Notes: generated by a model not told the origin, from the letters alone. A stretch of 64,000 nt of DNA from Gemmatimonadota bacterium (GCA_013002885.1 JABDLS010000060.1:62001-126000); one strand, 5' to 3'; positions 17,224 to 26,264 are shown, counted from the first letter of the stretch. Made by a program: numbers and translations.

Positions 17224-17423
17224 CTTCGGTGTGTGTTCGAGGGCCGGTGGCCGACGCGATTCTTCGCGAACGGCGCCGGCCCTCGGTGTTTCTGCCCGAG
17301 TCTCCACGGGTGTCACTGGCGCCGCGGTGGATCGCGACCCGGGCCAGCGGGTAGGCGAGCGTTCACCAAAGGCTGCTCGAAGCCACCCAGCGGTCTTCTA
17401 GCCCCCGAACCCGACCCGGAACG

Positions 17424-17858
17424 ATGTCCGTAGTCCGAGCCACACGCCGCGCGCACTTCTGCGCAGCCCATCGACTTCACCGCGAAGAATGGTCCGACGA
17501 GCGAAACCGAGAGGTCTTCGGCGACTGCTCCAACCCCAACTGGCATGGCCACAACTACGTGCTGGACGTGACCGTGGAGGGGCCCGTCGATCCCGAGACG
17601 GGCTTCGTCATGGACCTGAAGCATCTCAAGCACGCCATGGCCGCTCGTGTCGTCGACGACGTCGATCACCGGAACCTCAATCTCGAGGTCCCGTGGATGG
17701 ACGGTGTCATTCCTTCGACGGAGAACTTCGCGGTGGCCATCTGGGGCCGACTGGCCGACGCCATGCCGAAGGGCGTGAAGCTGTGTCGGGTCTTCGTCCA
17801 GGAGACGCCCAACAATTCCGTGGAGTACACCGGACCCGAGAACGCAGAGGCCTCATGA
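17424..17858 (+). CDS. 6-pyruvoyl-tetrahydropterin synthase, mammalian-type (PTPS-II)
   Basis: Converts dihydroneopterin triphosphate to 6-pyruvoyl-tetrahydropterin; 144 aa. Zinc ligands are H16, H41 and H43. The catalytic Cys35 lies in C-SNPNW-HGH, a CxxxxxHGH spacing as in animal PTPS; QueD has CxxxHGH. D81-H82 complete the catalytic set, and T99-E100-N101 and E127 match the substrate-binding region. Other text ([22 protein letters not shown]) is closer to the animal enzyme than to QueD. It heads an operon with GTP cyclohydrolase I and an SDR by four-base overlaps, so biopterin-type synthesis is more likely than queuosine. Confidence 0.85.
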   Translation: MSVVRATRRAHFCAAHRLHREEWSDERNREVFGDCSNPNWHGHNYVLDVTVEGPVDPETGFVMDLKHLKHAMAARVVDDVDHRNLNLEVPWMDGVIPSTENFAVAIWGRLADAMPKGVKLCRVFVQETPNNSVEYTGPENAEAS

Positions 17859-18454
17859 GCACAGAGGGAAGAACCGACCTGAGCGGGGTCGATTTCGAGG
17901 ATCTCGTTGCCGAGATGATCGCCCGTCTCGGCGACGACCCGAACCGACCCGGAATGAAGAAGACGCCGGAACGTGTAGCGAAATCGATGGCGTTCCTGAC
18001 CCAGGGCTATTCCCAGACTCCTGAGCAGGTGCTGGGCGATGCCCTCTTCGACGAAAGCCACCAGAGCATGGTCCTGGTCAAGGACATCGAGCTGTACTCG
18101 CTCTGCGAACACCATATGCTCCCGTTTTTCGGGAAGGCGCATGTGGCCTACATCCCCAACGGGAAGATCGTGGGCCTCTCGAAGGTGGCTCGCCTGGTGG
18201 AGGTTTTCGCCCGGCGGTTCCAGGTCCAGGAGCGGCTCACCGAGCAGATCGCCCAATCGGTCTGGGATACGACCCAGCCTCAGGGCGTGGCCGTGGTCAT
18301 CGAAGCCTACCACCTCTGCATGATGATGCGGGGGGTCCAAAAGCAGAACTCGAAGACCCTCACTTCGGCCATGCGCGGCATCTTCCTCGAAGACCATCGT
18401 ACTCGTGACGAGATCCTGCGCTTCGTCACGAGCTCTCACCCGCCCCTATCGTGA
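17855..18454 (+). CDS. folE: GTP cyclohydrolase I
   Basis: Makes 7,8-dihydroneopterin triphosphate from GTP, the first step of folate, queuosine and biopterin pathways; 199 aa. Zinc ligands C84 and H87 (LCEHHMLPF) and C155 (HLCMMMRG) are intact, so this is the zinc-dependent type IA enzyme. [15 protein letters not shown] is the usual N-terminal region. It begins inside the PTPS stop (ATGA) and its own stop overlaps the SDR start (GTGA), so the three are translationally coupled. The frame stays open upstream to 17489 but that part lies in PTPS. Confidence 0.95.
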   Translation: MSTEGRTDLSGVDFEDLVAEMIARLGDDPNRPGMKKTPERVAKSMAFLTQGYSQTPEQVLGDALFDESHQSMVLVKDIELYSLCEHHMLPFFGKAHVAYIPNGKIVGLSKVARLVEVFARRFQVQERLTEQIAQSVWDTTQPQGVAVVIEAYHLCMMMRGVQKQNSKTLTSAMRGIFLEDHRTRDEILRFVTSSHPPLS

Positions 18455-19188
18455 CTGACGCGCCCACGTCCGACGGGCCTCGCCTCGTCGGCCGGACGGC
18501 CCTGGTTACCGGCGCAAGCCGGGGCATCGGTCGCGAAATCGCCCGCCGGATGGCGGATGAGGGCGCCCGCGTCTTCGCCTTGGCTCGCAGTCGGGACGCA
18601 CTGGACGACCTGGCGGCCGAGGCATCGGGGGTGCACCCGGTGCAGTGCGACCTCACCGACGACGCTTCGACCTGGCTCGCCCTCGACGAGCTGGTTGAGA
18701 GCGAGGGTGGCCCCCCAGACGTGGTCGTCAACGCCGCGGGTGTGTTCGGCATCCGTCCCCTGGCCGAGGAGACCGTGAACGGCTTCGACGCCCAGATCGC
18801 CGTGAATCTGCGCGCACCGTTCCTGGTGATCCGCGCGCTCTTGCCGGCGATGCTGAAAAGGGGGTCGGGGACGTTCGTGAACGTGGGTTCGGTGTCGGGA
18901 TACAGGGCCTTCCCGGGTAACGGCGCCTACTCGGCCACAAAGTTCGGCCTCCGCGGGCTCCACGAGGTTCTGGTGGAGGAGCTCCGGGGAACGGGCCTTC
19001 GGGCCACGTTGGTCGAGCCGTCGGCAACCGATACGGAGCTGTGGGATCCACTGAATCCCGACGACGACCCCCACCTCCCGAGTCGTGCCGAGATGCTTCA
19101 AGCAGGCGATGTCGCAGAGGCCGTCTTGTTCGCTGTGAGCCGCCCCGAAGGTGTGAGCTTCCCGGTGCTCCGGGTCGAGCGGGGATGA
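18451..19188 (+). CDS. SDR oxidoreductase, candidate sepiapterin/pyruvoylpterin reductase
   Basis: Classical SDR of 245 aa with [22 protein letters not shown], the catalytic Ser in NVGSVSG and the YSATK Tyr/Lys pair. Sequence alone says only NADP-type SDR. Its GTG start overlaps folE by four bases directly after PTPS, which makes it the natural candidate for the reductase that finishes tetrahydrobiopterin (sepiapterin or 6-pyruvoyl-tetrahydropterin reductase). SDRs often carry other substrates, so the function rests on context. Confidence 0.75.
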   Translation: MTDAPTSDGPRLVGRTALVTGASRGIGREIARRMADEGARVFALARSRDALDDLAAEASGVHPVQCDLTDDASTWLALDELVESEGGPPDVVVNAAGVFGIRPLAEETVNGFDAQIAVNLRAPFLVIRALLPAMLKRGSGTFVNVGSVSGYRAFPGNGAYSATKFGLRGLHEVLVEELRGTGLRATLVEPSATDTELWDPLNPDDDPHLPSRAEMLQAGDVAEAVLFAVSRPEGVSFPVLRVERG

Positions 19189-19189
19189 C

Positions 19190-19894
19190 GTGCACCTCCT
19201 CCTCACGGACCGCCTGACCTGCCCTCGTTGTGGGCCGCCGTTCGGCTTGATCCTCCTGGCCGACCGCATGACCGACCGTCGGGTCCATCAGGGGACACTG
19301 GGGTGCCCCAATTGTCGGGACTCGTTTTCCGTGGATGACGGCTTCGCCGATTTGCGGGCTCCCCCCCGGGGCACGCTGCCGAAGGGGCTGGCCGGGCCCG
19401 ACCCTGGCGACGTCGAAGCCGACTCTGCCGCGAGGAGTGCCGACCCCCACGGTGCCGGCCCGTTCGGTGCCATGGGGGGTGTCGACGCCGGAGGAATCTC
19501 CGAACGCCTCGTTGCGCTTCTCGGCATCCACCGGGGACCGGGGACTGTCGTGTTCACGGGTCGTGCGGCGCGCCACGCCGCATCGGTCACTGTCGTGGTG
19601 GACGACCTGGAAGCTGCCGCCGTCGATCCAGACACGCGCGGGTGGGCCGAGGCACCTTCGGTAAGTCGCATGGTGGCAGCGCCGGGACTTCCCTTCTACT
19701 CCCGGATGCTGCGAGGAGCCGTAGTGGATGCCGCGGCCGGGCGAGGTATCGTGTTCGAAGGGGCGAGGGTCGTGGCTCCCCGGTCCCGCGTGGTGGTTCT
19801 CCATGCCGAAGAAGACACCGTCGCCGTGTTGGAGGAAGCAGGATTGGAGATAATGGCGGCCGAGTCCGGAACGGTCGTCGCCACAAGGGGTTGA
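19190..19894 (+). CDS. Zinc-ribbon protein of unknown function
   Basis: A 234-residue protein with an N-terminal zinc ribbon (C11-P-R-C14 and C-P-N-C about 25 residues later), like Trm112/YcaR ribbons. A Pro/Gly-rich linker and an Ala/Val-rich C-terminal domain (TVVVDDLEAAAVD, SRVVVLHAEEDTVAVL) follow. The latter resembles the end of a methyltransferase-like or Rossmann fold but lacks a SAM motif. The GTG at 19190 comes one base after the SDR stop. Function unknown. Confidence 0.65.
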   Translation: MHLLLTDRLTCPRCGPPFGLILLADRMTDRRVHQGTLGCPNCRDSFSVDDGFADLRAPPRGTLPKGLAGPDPGDVEADSAARSADPHGAGPFGAMGGVDAGGISERLVALLGIHRGPGTVVFTGRAARHAASVTVVVDDLEAAAVDPDTRGWAEAPSVSRMVAAPGLPFYSRMLRGAVVDAAAGRGIVFEGARVVAPRSRVVVLHAEEDTVAVLEEAGLEIMAAESGTVVATRG

Positions 19895-20032
19895 GCGTTG
19901 CGTCCTCCCCTGTCGCTCGTCTACTTTTCCGGCAGCTTGAAGGCCCCACGATTCAGGCCGCTGGCGGTTCTACATCGTCGATCTCCGGACTCGGTCTCCG
20001 GAGACGTCCCGATCTCTCGAGCACCCTGGTAC

Positions 20033-20488
20033 ATGGCCTTTTGGAACAAGTTGCTGGGCAATGAAGAGGCCCGACCGGTCGACTATTACCAGGAGGGCTG
20101 CGGCCTCCTCTCTTCCGGCAAGTTCCACGAGGCTTTGACGTCGTTCCGACTGGCGCTCAAGGAATCCCCCGGCGATGCGATCATCCTCCAACAGATCGCC
20201 ATCTGCTATACCCGCATCGGAATGGTCGAAGAGGCGGCGAAGACCTATCGCCACGTGCTTCAGAAGGATCCGTCGGCCTCAGGGGCCCACTACGGCCTCG
20301 CTTTCATCCTCCTCCGTGGGGAGGATCCCAGTCAATCGATTCCCCACCTCGAGGCCTTCCTCGCCAACGCGCCCGACGACGAGGAAGCCAGCGCACACGT
20401 CGACCACGCCCGCTGGACACTGTCGGAGCTACGTGAACAGGGCCACGAAGCCCGGACCGACGCGGCGACGCCCGATGCCGGACTCTGA
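20033..20488 (+). CDS. TPR-repeat protein, 151 aa
   Basis: Short tetratricopeptide-repeat protein, cytoplasmic. Repeats appear in DYYQEGCGLLSSGKFHEALTS, DAIILQQIAICYTRIGMVEEA and GAHYGLAFILLRGEDPSQSI. The ATG at 20033 is selected because upstream residues (to a TTG at 19898) look non-homologous; the ribosome site is poor. It overlaps the OsmC gene by 14 bases. The 138-bp gap before it (19895-20032) shows no feature. Confidence 0.7.
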   Translation: MAFWNKLLGNEEARPVDYYQEGCGLLSSGKFHEALTSFRLALKESPGDAIILQQIAICYTRIGMVEEAAKTYRHVLQKDPSASGAHYGLAFILLRGEDPSQSIPHLEAFLANAPDDEEASAHVDHARWTLSELREQGHEARTDAATPDAGL

Positions 20489-20897
20489 TCTGCGGCAGGT
20501 CCGCCTTCGCTGGACGGGGGAGGGGCTGGCCTTTCGAGGCGGCCCCGACGGAGGAGTCGAATCGGGGATCGACAGTGACGGCGTCATCGGTCATTCACCC
20601 ATGGAAGCGCTGCTCATGGCCCTCGCCGGGTGCATGGCCGTGGATGTCCTCATGATCCTGGAGAAGTCGCGGGTGCCCATCGAAGAACTCGAGGTGGAAG
20701 CGGTGGGGCGGCGGGCCCCTACCGTGCCCAAGCGGTACGTGGCTGTGACCCTCACCTACCGGTTGAAGGGCCCGTCCGGTGCAGACCGGCCCAAGGTCGA
20801 TAGGGCGATCGATCTGTCGCGGGACAAGTACTGTTCGGTCCTCCACACGCTGGATCCGGAACTCGACATCGACATCGAGGTCGAGACGGGCTCGTGA
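20475..20897 (+). CDS. OsmC family peroxiredoxin-like protein
   Basis: OsmC/Ohr-fold protein, 140 aa, likely a thiol-dependent peroxidase for organic hydroperoxides. Both family cysteines are present: one in LAGCMAVDVLM and one in DKYCSVLHTL. The Ser-Pro-Met-Glu segment before the first cysteine (HSPMEALLMAL) is typical. The ATG overlaps the TPR gene by 14 bases and the stop overlaps the next GTG by four. Which subgroup (OsmC, Ohr or YhfA-like) is unclear; YhfA-like is slightly favoured. Confidence 0.85.
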   Translation: MPDSDLRQVRLRWTGEGLAFRGGPDGGVESGIDSDGVIGHSPMEALLMALAGCMAVDVLMILEKSRVPIEELEVEAVGRRAPTVPKRYVAVTLTYRLKGPSGADRPKVDRAIDLSRDKYCSVLHTLDPELDIDIEVETGS

Positions 20898-22717
20898 CCA
20901 CGCTGCACTACGTCGCCGACGATACGCCGGTCCCGGAGTCGACGCTCACGGATCTCTTCTTCGAGGCCGTGGATCGGTTCGGAGGTGCCCCCGCCTTCCA
21001 GCGCTTGGAGTCCGAGAGCTCCGTCGTCGATATCTCGTACGACGAAGCCCTCGAGAGGGTGCGTCGGGTCTCCGCCGGCCTGGTGAGCCGGGGCATCGAG
21101 CGTGGCGACCGGGTCGCCATCCTCTCGGAGAATCGTCCGGAGTGGGCCCTGGCCGACTATGGCTGCCTTTGCTCCGGGGTCATCGTCGTCCCCATCTACC
21201 CGACCCTGACGGCCTCCCAACTGGCTTACATCCTCGGGGATTCGGAGGCACGCCTCGTTTTCGTATCGAGCCAGGAGCAGGCCGAAAAAGTGATTGAGGC
21301 CGCCGCCGACCTACCGACGACGCCTCAGGTGGTCACCTTCGACTCCACGACGGTGCTCGACACGGTGCCGTGGAGCCTCTTCCTCGATGTGGAGCCCGAG
21401 ATCGACGCTGTGGCGTTCCGGGCCGACGCGCTGGGCGCCCAGCCACACGATGTGGCCACCGTGCTCTATACATCCGGGACCACCGGGCAGCCCAAGGGCG
21501 TGATGCTGACGCACAACAATGTGGCGTCGAACGTCCGGGCGTCGTGCATGATCCTCCCCATCGGGAACGCGGACAACACCTTCAGCTTCCTCCCCCTGTC
21601 CCACATTCTCCAACGCATGGTGGACTACCTCTTCTTCTGGACGGGGTGCACCATCGGATACCCGCGATCCCTCGAGACTCTCATCGTAGATCTGAAGAAG
21701 CTCGAGCCCACCGTGGTGGTGTCGGTACCGAGGATCTACGAGAAGATCTACAACGGGGTCATGGCCGCCGAAGGCCTGAAGAAGAGACTCATCGAGTGGG
21801 CCGCGGGAGTTGCCGACCGGGTCGCCGACCTGAGGCTCGACGGCAAGGAAGCAAGCGGTCTGCTGGCGCTCAAGTACTCCGTGGCCGACAAGCTCGTCTT
21901 CTCCAAGGTGAAGACCGCGGTGGGAGGGCGGCTGCGCTTCTTCGTGAGCGGAGGAGGGCCGCTGGCTCCGTCCCTGAATCGCTTCTTCTATTCCATCGGG
22001 CTCACGATTCTCGAGGGGTACGGGCTCACGGAGACCAGCCCCGTCACGAATGTGAACACCGTCGAGAACTTCCGGATCGGGAGCGTCGGGAAGCCGATTC
22101 CCTCCACCGAGGTGAAGATCGCCGAGGACGGGGAGATCCTCATCCGGGGTCCGCAGGTCATGAAGGGGTACTACAAGAAGCCCGAGCTCACGGCGGAGGT
22201 CATCGACGCCGAGGGGTGGTTCGCCACGGGCGACATCGGCGAGATCGACGCCGATGGCTTCCTGTCCATCACGGACCGGAAGAAAGACATCATCGTCACC
22301 GCCGGTGGAAAGAACGTGGCGCCTCAGCCTGTGGAGAACCTCCTCGCGACCCACGGTCTCGTCGAACAGGTGGTCATGGTGGGCGACCGACGGAAGCACC
22401 CGTCCATCCTTGTCGTCCCTGCTTTCGGCCCCCTGGAGTCGTGGGCCCGGGGCGAGGGCATCTCGTGGTCTTCGCGAGGGGAGCTCCTGGCAGACCCGGC
22501 GGTGGTCGCCCACATGGAGTCCCAGCTCTTCGGAATGCTCGGGGCGTTCGCTTCCTATGAGCAGCCCAAGAAGCTGGCTCTCCTGGACGAGGAGTTCACC
22601 GTGGAGAACGGCATGCTGACGCCCACGCTGAAGGTGAAGCGTCGGGTGGTTCAGGAGAAGCTGGACGCCGTCATCGACCGGCTGTATTCGGAAGAAGCCG
22701 CCGACTGCGACGTCTGA
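20894..22717 (+). CDS. Long-chain fatty acid--CoA ligase
   Basis: AMP-forming acyl-CoA synthetase of the FadD15/FAA type, 607 aa. It activates fatty acids by adenylation and thioesterification. The AMP-binding P-loop is LYTSGTTGQPKGVMLTH. EGYGLTETSPVTNVNT and WFATGDIGEIDADGFL-SITDRKKD mark the adenylation site and hinge. The eukaryotic-like insert with VVSVPRIYEKIYNGV places it in the long-chain group. The GTG start overlaps the OsmC stop by four bases. The long antisense frame in this region is a shadow. Confidence 0.92.
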   Translation: MTTLHYVADDTPVPESTLTDLFFEAVDRFGGAPAFQRLESESSVVDISYDEALERVRRVSAGLVSRGIERGDRVAILSENRPEWALADYGCLCSGVIVVPIYPTLTASQLAYILGDSEARLVFVSSQEQAEKVIEAAADLPTTPQVVTFDSTTVLDTVPWSLFLDVEPEIDAVAFRADALGAQPHDVATVLYTSGTTGQPKGVMLTHNNVASNVRASCMILPIGNADNTFSFLPLSHILQRMVDYLFFWTGCTIGYPRSLETLIVDLKKLEPTVVVSVPRIYEKIYNGVMAAEGLKKRLIEWAAGVADRVADLRLDGKEASGLLALKYSVADKLVFSKVKTAVGGRLRFFVSGGGPLAPSLNRFFYSIGLTILEGYGLTETSPVTNVNTVENFRIGSVGKPIPSTEVKIAEDGEILIRGPQVMKGYYKKPELTAEVIDAEGWFATGDIGEIDADGFLSITDRKKDIIVTAGGKNVAPQPVENLLATHGLVEQVVMVGDRRKHPSILVVPAFGPLESWARGEGISWSSRGELLADPAVVAHMESQLFGMLGAFASYEQPKKLALLDEEFTVENGMLTPTLKVKRRVVQEKLDAVIDRLYSEEAADCDV

Positions 22718-22726
22718 GCGGCCGTG

Positions 22727-23062
22727 ATGACTTCCCCAGAGGCGGCCGTAACGGTCGTCCTGACTACCGCGCCGGACGCTGAAGTCGCCGAGGCGCTCGC
22801 CACGAGGGTCGTCGATGAACGACTTGCAGCGTGCGCCAACATCGTGCCCGGCATCACATCGATCTACCGGTGGGAAGGTGAGGTGCAGCGGGACGCGGAA
22901 GTCCTGGTGATTCTCAAGACCACGCCTGCCGTGTCCGATGCCCTCCGCGAGCGCATCATCGAACTGCACCCCTACGACGTTCCGGAAGTACTGGCGCTGG
23001 CCGCGCCCGACGGATCCATGGATTACATGAGGTGGGTCGGCGAAGAGGTGGCCGCTCCGTGA
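22727..23062 (+). CDS. cutA: CutA1 divalent-cation tolerance protein
   Basis: Small trimeric PII-like protein, 111 aa. Signatures ERLAACANIVPGITSIYRW, the conserved ILKT, and ELHPYDVPEVLAL are all present. Linked by name to copper tolerance; the real ligand is not settled. A GTG three bases earlier is an alternative start. Its stop overlaps the next GTG (GTGA). Confidence 0.93.
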   Translation: MTSPEAAVTVVLTTAPDAEVAEALATRVVDERLAACANIVPGITSIYRWEGEVQRDAEVLVILKTTPAVSDALRERIIELHPYDVPEVLALAAPDGSMDYMRWVGEEVAAP

Positions 23063-24042
23063 GCCGCAAGCGGAAGAAGCGTCGGAAGGCGCAACAGAAG
23101 AAGGACCCCGGACAGGTGGAGCTCCTGCCGGATCAGGAGGTGGCGGAGGAGGGGTCGGCAGAAGCCGAGGATGGCGAAGGCGTCGAGGATGCCGCCGAGC
23201 GAGCCGCCGCGAAGGGGGCGGTCCCTGAGGACGACGCTCCCAAGAAGCAAACCCGGCCGGATGAGGAAGCGGGCCTCGAGAAGGGAAGCCGGAAGAAGAG
23301 GAGGGGCCCCAAGAAGAAGGCTTCGAGGGAGAGGAAGCCGCCAGCGGAAGGGAGCGGCGCTCCGGCCGCCCCGCCGGCAAGAGCGCCAGACGATGACGGG
23401 TTCGCACCGGCTCCCCGCCCGGCGGGAAATGAACTCGGCCTGGCGAGGGATCTGGTCGAGTCAGGGCGGATTGGGGAGGCGATGACCCTGTACGAGGCGA
23501 TTCTCGCCAAGCGGCCGGAGAGCCTGAAAGCCCACAACAACCTCGGTGTGCTTCTCGACGGGCTCGGTGAGCGGACCCTGGCCCTGGAGCATTTCGAAGC
23601 GGCCCTGCAGATCGATCCCCAGAACGTCGAGGTGTTGAGCAACTACGGTTCGACACTCACCGAGCTGGCACGATACGACGAAGCGGACGAGGTGCTGCGT
23701 CGAGCGCAGCGGTCGGTTCCCGACGACCTCCGGATCCGTCTCGCCCTGGGCATCCTCGCCTTCCGCCGGGGCCTGTACGAGTTGGCCGAGACCGAACTCC
23801 ACTCGGTATGCGACCGGGAGCCGGAGCACGGGTTGGCCTTCTACTACAGGGGAGAGGCGTTGAATCGGGCCGGCCGCTACGACGAGGCAGCGGAAGTGAT
23901 GCTCCGGGCGTGTGAGCTTCTCCCCAACGACTCTCGACCCGTATACACCCTGGGTCATCTGTACGACCGAGCGAATCGTGGGGCGGAGGCGGCGGACATG
24001 TACCGGCGGGCCCGGGACCTCCAGAAGGACGGTTCGCCGTGA
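23059..24042 (+). CDS. TPR protein with Lys/Arg/Glu-rich N-terminus
   Basis: A 327-residue protein. Residues 1 to about 130 are low-complexity and charged (SRKRKKRRKAQQKKD, then acidic and Lys/Pro-rich runs), probably disordered. The rest holds five to six tetratricopeptide repeats such as LKAHNNLGVLLDGLGERTLA and VEVLSNYGSTLTELARYDEA. The GTG at 23059 overlaps the cutA stop; an in-frame codon at 23032 would add nine residues inside cutA. The basic N-terminus could bind nucleic acid or membrane; no function can be named. Confidence 0.75.
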   Translation: MSRKRKKRRKAQQKKDPGQVELLPDQEVAEEGSAEAEDGEGVEDAAERAAAKGAVPEDDAPKKQTRPDEEAGLEKGSRKKRRGPKKKASRERKPPAEGSGAPAAPPARAPDDDGFAPAPRPAGNELGLARDLVESGRIGEAMTLYEAILAKRPESLKAHNNLGVLLDGLGERTLALEHFEAALQIDPQNVEVLSNYGSTLTELARYDEADEVLRRAQRSVPDDLRIRLALGILAFRRGLYELAETELHSVCDREPEHGLAFYYRGEALNRAGRYDEAAEVMLRACELLPNDSRPVYTLGHLYDRANRGAEAADMYRRARDLQKDGSP

Positions 24043-24551
24043 TCCGCGTGCATCATGGATCGTATCTGGACGTCCAGGCGGAGGGCTTCGTGCGACCGAT
24101 TCGGACGGACCTGACGCCGGTGAGCACCATCTCGCGGGACCTGGGCGCAGGGGCGGGGGAGTCGGTGGATGAACAGCTGACCCGGTCGGGACCCATCCCC
24201 CTGGGAGGCGCGGTCATGACGCCCGCGGGAGAGCTGCCCTTCGACTTCCTCATCCATGTAGTCGTCATGTCCGAGGACGAGCCTCAGAGCTCCTCGACGG
24301 TCCAACGGGCGCTGCGAAATGGGCTGCGACGGGCCTCCGACTGGGCCATGGACTCTCTGGCCCTCCCGCCTTTGGGCATCGGAGTGGGGACCACCGAGCC
24401 TGAAGTGGCGGCGCGAGCGCTGGCGGAGCTCCTCTTCAACCACCTCGACGACGGTGCGCCACCTCTGGATCTGACCGTGGTGGTGTCGAGCGCCTTCGAG
24501 GCCGAGATGTTCGAGCGACTGATCGTTGAAATGGCTGCTGATCGGTCCTAG
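24039..24551 (+). CDS. Macro-domain-like protein, degenerate
   Basis: A 170-residue protein with the shape of a macro (ADP-ribose-binding) domain. GGAVMTPAGELPFDFLIHVV matches the GxAxxTxGxxLPxxxxIH block, and LPPLGIGVG-TTEPEVAARALAELL matches the GxxGxPxxxAA C-terminal block. The first binding block is altered: VRPI stands where VNAAN is expected, and the catalytic Asn is missing. It may bind a nucleotide or act as a scaffold rather than hydrolyse ADP-ribose. It closes the operon that began at 17424. Confidence 0.65.
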   Translation: MIRVHHGSYLDVQAEGFVRPIRTDLTPVSTISRDLGAGAGESVDEQLTRSGPIPLGGAVMTPAGELPFDFLIHVVVMSEDEPQSSSTVQRALRNGLRRASDWAMDSLALPPLGIGVGTTEPEVAARALAELLFNHLDDGAPPLDLTVVVSSAFEAEMFERLIVEMAADRS

Positions 24552-24710
24552 GTCCGCCCACCGGGAGTAGCGTCTCGGCTGGGGTTCCGCCGCCTTCGGT
24601 CGATACTCGGGTGTAGAAATCGTGGCGTCGGAGAGCCTGGCTCCACATTCATTGGAAGCCGATCCGTCGCCCGAACCGTCCTGAAGACGGCCCAAAAACC
24701 GAAGGAGCCG
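24552..24710. other. Intergenic gap between operons
   Basis: A 159-bp gap with no gene. GAAGGAG just before 24711 is the ribosome site of the following gene. No clear terminator or promoter box was found. Confidence 0.4.
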
Positions 24711-26264
24711 ATGTCGAAGCGTGTCCTCGGGACGTCCATCGTTCTGATCTGGGTTGCCATGGTAGGGTGGAAGGCCCGGGACGAGTACTTCCAGCCTGAA
24801 CTCGCCCGCATCGCCGAAGCTGCGCTGACCCTGGCTCCCGGCATCAATTTCTATACGCTCACAATGGGCGACCGCACGGTGGGGCAGGCCACTTCCCGTC
24901 TGGACACGGTCCCCGATGGCTTCGAGCTCGAAGACGTGATGAACCTCGAGCTTCCCGCCCTCGGTCAGACCGGCGTCGCCATCGCGCGGACGAGGGTGAA
25001 GCTCAGCCCGTCGCTGGTCATGGAGAGCTTCTCCTTCACGCTGGACTCGGAGGTCGGTCGGTTCGCCGCCACAGGAGAACTGACCCCCGACACCACCCTG
25101 CAGGTGCAGATCATCTCGGCGGGCAGCGAGCAGAACCTCAGCTTTCGACTGCCTCAGCCACCCGTCATGTCAAATGTCGTGCCCATCCGAGTGGCCATGG
25201 GCGAAGGACTGGAGGTAGGCGAGACCGTCCGGCTACCCGTCTTCGACCCGACGAGCCTGAGCACCCGTACGGTGGAAGTGGACATCCTCGAGCATGACAC
25301 CCTCTTCGTCACCGACTCGGCGGCCCTGGGGTCGGATGGCCGCTGGATGACTGCCCGGGTCGATTCGGTGCCCGCGTGGAAGATCGCAGAGGTTTTCGGC
25401 GGTGTGCGGGTGGAGAGCTGGGTGGACGAGGACGGCAGGATCCTCCGGGCAGAGAGCGGCTTAGGATTCTCCATGGAGAAGACGGAGTACGAACTGGTCC
25501 GTCAGGCCCAGGAGGATTCCCGCCTGGCCTCGTCTTCGCCCATCGACGACGACGTGATCCTCTCAACGGCCGTGCAGAGCAACGTCGACTTCGCGGATGT
25601 AGCGATCCATGACGAGATCCGCTTCCGCCTCACCGGCGTGGACCTGGAGGGATTCCAGCTGGACGGAGGTCGTCAGACCCTGCGAGGCGACACCCTCATC
25701 GTCCGACGCGAGAGTTGGGACGACCTCGATCCGGGCTACCGCCTCCCGTATCCATTCATGGATCTGCGGGAAGCCCTCGAGCCCGAGCCCCTCATCCAGA
25801 GCGACGACGAGCGCATCATCCGCCGTGCCCGCGAGGTCACGGGGCGCAGGACGCAGTGGGCTCAGAGCCCGAAGGAAGTCGCCCGCCAGCTCACGACGTC
25901 GGTCTACAACATGCTGGAAAAGGACATCACCTTCTCCGTGCCCAACGCGGTGCAAGTTCTGGAGACGCTTCAGGGGGATTGCAACGAGCACACGGTGCTC
26001 TACGTCGCTATGGCGCGGGCCCTGGGCCTGCCCGCGCGGACGGCCGTCGGCCTGGTCTACGTGAATGGCGCCTTCTTCTACCATGCGTGGCCCGAGGTCT
26101 GGCTCGACGAGTGGGTCGCCGTCGATCCGACATTCGGTCAGTACCCCGCCGACGCCTCCCACATCCGATTCGTCATCGGAGGACTCGCCCAGCAGGTGGA
26201 GATCGTCCGGCTCATCGGCAACCTCGACATCGAGGTGCTCGACGTGACCACCGCCCAGCAGTGA
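24711..26264 (+). CDS. Transglutaminase-like protein
   Basis: A 517-residue protein. One N-terminal hydrophobic helix (LGTSIVLIWVAMVGW) anchors or exports it. The C-terminal transglutaminase-like domain has the full triad: C424 in GDCNEHT, H458 in YHAWPEVW and D472 in VDPTFGQ. The roughly 380-residue middle part is beta-rich and unassigned. It probably acts on proteins in the periplasm as a protease or cross-linker. An ABC exporter follows immediately on the same strand, separated by 31 bp. Confidence 0.85.
   Translation: MSKRVLGTSIVLIWVAMVGWKARDEYFQPELARIAEAALTLAPGINFYTLTMGDRTVGQATSRLDTVPDGFELEDVMNLELPALGQTGVAIARTRVKLSPSLVMESFSFTLDSEVGRFAATGELTPDTTLQVQIISAGSEQNLSFRLPQPPVMSNVVPIRVAMGEGLEVGETVRLPVFDPTSLSTRTVEVDILEHDTLFVTDSAALGSDGRWMTARVDSVPAWKIAEVFGGVRVESWVDEDGRILRAESGLGFSMEKTEYELVRQAQEDSRLASSSPIDDDVILSTAVQSNVDFADVAIHDEIRFRLTGVDLEGFQLDGGRQTLRGDTLIVRRESWDDLDPGYRLPYPFMDLREALEPEPLIQSDDERIIRRAREVTGRRTQWAQSPKEVARQLTTSVYNMLEKDITFSVPNAVQVLETLQGDCNEHTVLYVAMARALGLPARTAVGLVYVNGAFFYHAWPEVWLDEWVAVDPTFGQYPADASHIRFVIGGLAQQVEIVRLIGNLDIEVLDVTTAQQ

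Larger units (their letters stand above)
16959..17423. promoter_or_regulatory. Divergent regulatory region
   Basis: A 465-bp gap between the leftward metal operon and the rightward pterin operon, with no credible gene. It contains three inverted repeats listed separately (16961-16996, 17094-17110, 17207-17223) and a pair of GTTAC words at 17187 and 17197. Both operon promoters should lie here. Confidence 0.5.

Noticed and set aside
17424-17858. Calling the PTPS homologue queD (queuosine)
   Set aside because: The cysteine is five residues, not three, from HGH, and the other text is nearer the animal enzyme. The neighbour is an SDR rather than queC or queE. Not excluded completely.
23059-23450. 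Low-complexity Lys/Arg/Glu/Pro-rich segment as a repeat element
   Set aside because: It is in frame, carries the gene start and leads into TPR repeats, so it is a disordered N-terminus of the protein.
21311-23656. A 781-codon antisense open frame across the acyl-CoA ligase
   Set aside because: It mirrors the coding frames of acyl-CoA ligase, CutA and the TPR protein in GC-rich DNA. Its composition (Arg, His, Pro, Gly) is that of a shadow frame.
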